From Rhizorhabdus sp. (GTDB taxonomy: Bacteria > Pseudomonadota > Alphaproteobacteria > Sphingomonadales > Sphingomonadaceae): 64,000 nt of DNA. Where the stretch lies: positions 1 to 64,000 of the forward strand of contig NZ_JAGMXV010000004.1 in the NCBI RefSeq assembly GCF_018006725.1. Reading direction: 5' to 3'. A model generated the notes under the pieces. The model ran no database searches and was not told the origin of the DNA. It was given only the letters and a program-made list of their open reading frames with translations. Below are positions 62,911 to 64,000 of the stretch, piece after piece (positions within the stretch are counted from its first letter, which is position 1; each line of letters begins with the position of its first letter). Both the position numbers and the translations under genes were made by a program.

Positions 62911-62913
62911 TTT

Positions 62914-63354
62914 TCAATAGCCCATATCTAGGGCTTGGGCCTCGTCGGCGAGCTTCTGCATCGTCCGTTGGCGCTCCGCCTCGTTTTGCTTCTTGAAGGC
63001 GTCCAGATCATAGAAGCGGACGCGTCGATGCGTTCCCACCTTGTGGTAGGGAATTCTCTTCGCCTCCAGCAGCGACACGAGGAAGGGCCGCGAAACGCCT
63101 AAGAAATCTGCCGCATCTTGAGTGGTAAGCTCGGCATGGGTTGGGATCAGGGTAAGTGCATTACCCTGCGCCATTTCCGTCAAGACGTGAACCAGAAAAG
63201 GCGTCACCGATTTGGGAAGCTGAAGCTCTCTATCGCCGAGTCGAACGATGAGGCCATTGGGGCTGGCGGCGGCCAGGGCACGACTCGCCGTGGCGGCCAG
63301 TTCCGCATCATCCTCCGTGGGGATGATTTCGGGCCGAACCCTGATTTCGCTCAT
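62914..63354 (-). CDS. HTH excisionase-family DNA-binding antitoxin
   Basis: 146 aa. The C-terminal MerR/excisionase HTH is TTQDAADFLGVSRPFLVSLL then HKVGTHRRVRFYDLDAFKKQ. The N-terminal part is variable. GGAGG precedes ATG 63354. Its pairing with a downstream PIN gene is a known TA arrangement, so it should repress the pair and neutralise the toxin. Confidence 0.88.
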   Translation of the reverse strand: MSEIRVRPEIIPTEDDAELAATASRALAAASPNGLIVRLGDRELQLPKSVTPFLVHVLTEMAQGNALTLIPTHAELTTQDAADFLGVSRPFLVSLLEAKRIPYHKVGTHRRVRFYDLDAFKKQNEAERQRTMQKLADEAQALDMGY

Positions 63355-63527
63355 AATTGTGCCTCCGCATGGCGGTATGATTCATTCACGCACTAAACGC
63401 AATAAACGAAACGAGGTTGCTACGAGCTGAATCGAAACATAGCCTTTGCCGGCGCAGCGGCTCTTGATCGGGCGGGAGAGCAACTGAGCCCGTATCAGCT
63501 TCGAAAATCCGGCGACAGGATGGTAAG

Positions 63528-64000
63528 ATGCAACTGGATCAGTCGAGAATCGAAAGGCTTGCGGAAAGCTATTTTGAGCATCTGTGGATTATCATCCGTG
63601 ACGATGATCGCGGGGCCAATCTGAGGGACTTTCTCGATCCGTGGTGGTCGTTCTCCAAGGGCTATCCGTTCGTTGGGGGCAAGCATCCGCACTATTCCCA
63701 GCGGACGATGAACAACCCGTGTGCGTGCGGCCACGAGCACAAGGAAAGGCTGCGCCGGTTGGACTGGATTTCGGATGGCGCCGCCGCTGCCAAAGCGCGG
63801 AAGGTGTGCAAGAATGGGATGAAGGACGGAAAAAACGATCTTCGAAGTCCCGCTGATCGCCTCATCGTCGACCATTCGGTTCCGTTAGCGAAAATCTATC
63901 AGGGGATCTTCGTTGATCACTTGGATTGGGAAAAGGAAGACCTTCGAAAATTTCTCGGCCACCATATGAAGCGAGCGCTCCTCACATCGGAAGAGGATCG
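63528..64000 (+). CDS. Unrecognised protein, N-terminal part (runs off the window)
   Basis: 157 codons open to the end, starting at ATG 63528 with AGGATGGTAAG just upstream. It is rich in Trp, His and Cys: DPWWSFSKGYPFVGGKHPH, a possible metal pair NPCACGHEHK, and RLIVDHSVPLAKI, which recalls the DH-x-P-L stretch of HNH nucleases. Moderate GC. I cannot name a family; an HNH-like nuclease is a guess. Confidence 0.6.
   Translation, partial: MQLDQSRIERLAESYFEHLWIIIRDDDRGANLRDFLDPWWSFSKGYPFVGGKHPHYSQRTMNNPCACGHEHKERLRRLDWISDGAAAAKARKVCKNGMKDGKNDLRSPADRLIVDHSVPLAKIYQGIFVDHLDWEKEDLRKFLGHHMKRALLTSEED

Overview
The window looks like chromosomal DNA of a sphingomonad (Alphaproteobacteria, Sphingomonadaceae). 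The evidence is high GC with strong third-position bias, sphingomonad-style TonB receptors, a circularly permuted two-piece tmRNA gene with tag ANDNEALAIAA, an NDUFS4-like complex I accessory protein, and several Rieske oxygenase and CoA-linked catabolic genes. The first 14 bases match the Tn5/Nextera mosaic end, so position 1 is probably the raw end of an assembly contig.

Region 1 (1-11.25 kb) reads as a sulfoquinovose (SQ) utilisation locus. A leftward operon with overlapping genes encodes a GH31 sulfoquinovosidase carrying the K-E-R-W-Y sulfonate-binding set, a LacI regulator, an aldo/keto reductase, an SsuD/SmoC-type flavin-dependent monooxygenase and a GlpD that runs off the edge. Divergent to it is a TonB receptor, followed by a methyltransferase, an anion-sugar MFS carrier and a YeiH-type sulfite/sulfate exporter. 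The parts fit the oxidative desulfurisation (sulfo-SMO) route: sulfoquinovosyl glycerol is cleaved, SQ is oxidised to sulfite plus 6-oxo-glucose, and this is reduced to glucose, with the glycerol entering through GlpD.

Region 2 (11.3-32.3 kb) is a second catabolic block: NTF2-like proteins, enoyl-CoA hydratase, thiolase, a DUF35 protein without zinc cysteines, CaiB CoA-transferase, a ThuA protein, a TetR regulator, SDR, three Rieske oxygenase alpha subunits, an E1alpha/E1beta/E2 2-oxoacid dehydrogenase, a CoA ligase, two ABM monooxygenases, a frameshifted TonB receptor, an AhpD-like protein and a VOC protein. A repeated 18-20 bp palindrome (AAAACAWTCATGCATGTTTT type) sits in front of the TetR gene and the main operons, which suggests one regulon. 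The substrate is unknown; a steroid- or terpenoid-like polycyclic acid is my guess.

Region 3 (32.3-34.35 kb) is foreign: a 75-bp duplication of the last oxygenase gene's 3' end, insertion-sequence-like end motifs, and one AT-rich membrane protein gene.

Region 4 (34.35-61.6 kb) is mostly housekeeping: GNAT, EamA, ispG, isoaspartyl peptidase, S1/P1 nuclease, an orphan FlgC-like rod protein, a small ubiquitin-like (multi-ubiquitin type) protein beside a FAD protein, WYL regulator, chorismate mutase, polyprenyl synthase, hrpB, complex I accessory protein, Nudix, TPM/LemA genes, mscL, ssrA, a DUF885 protein, an SGNH-SGNH-MBOAT O-acetylation cassette, ybaK, a SleB-type hydrolase, an AI-2E family permease and tRNA-Asp. 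Palindromic REP-like repeats lie at 45.1, 45.3 and 58.5 kb.

Region 5 (61.6-64 kb), just after tRNA-Asp, is less GC-rich and holds a small hypothetical gene, a 12-bp tandem repeat, a PIN toxin/HTH antitoxin pair and the start of an unrecognised gene. It looks like the edge of a tRNA-integrated island.
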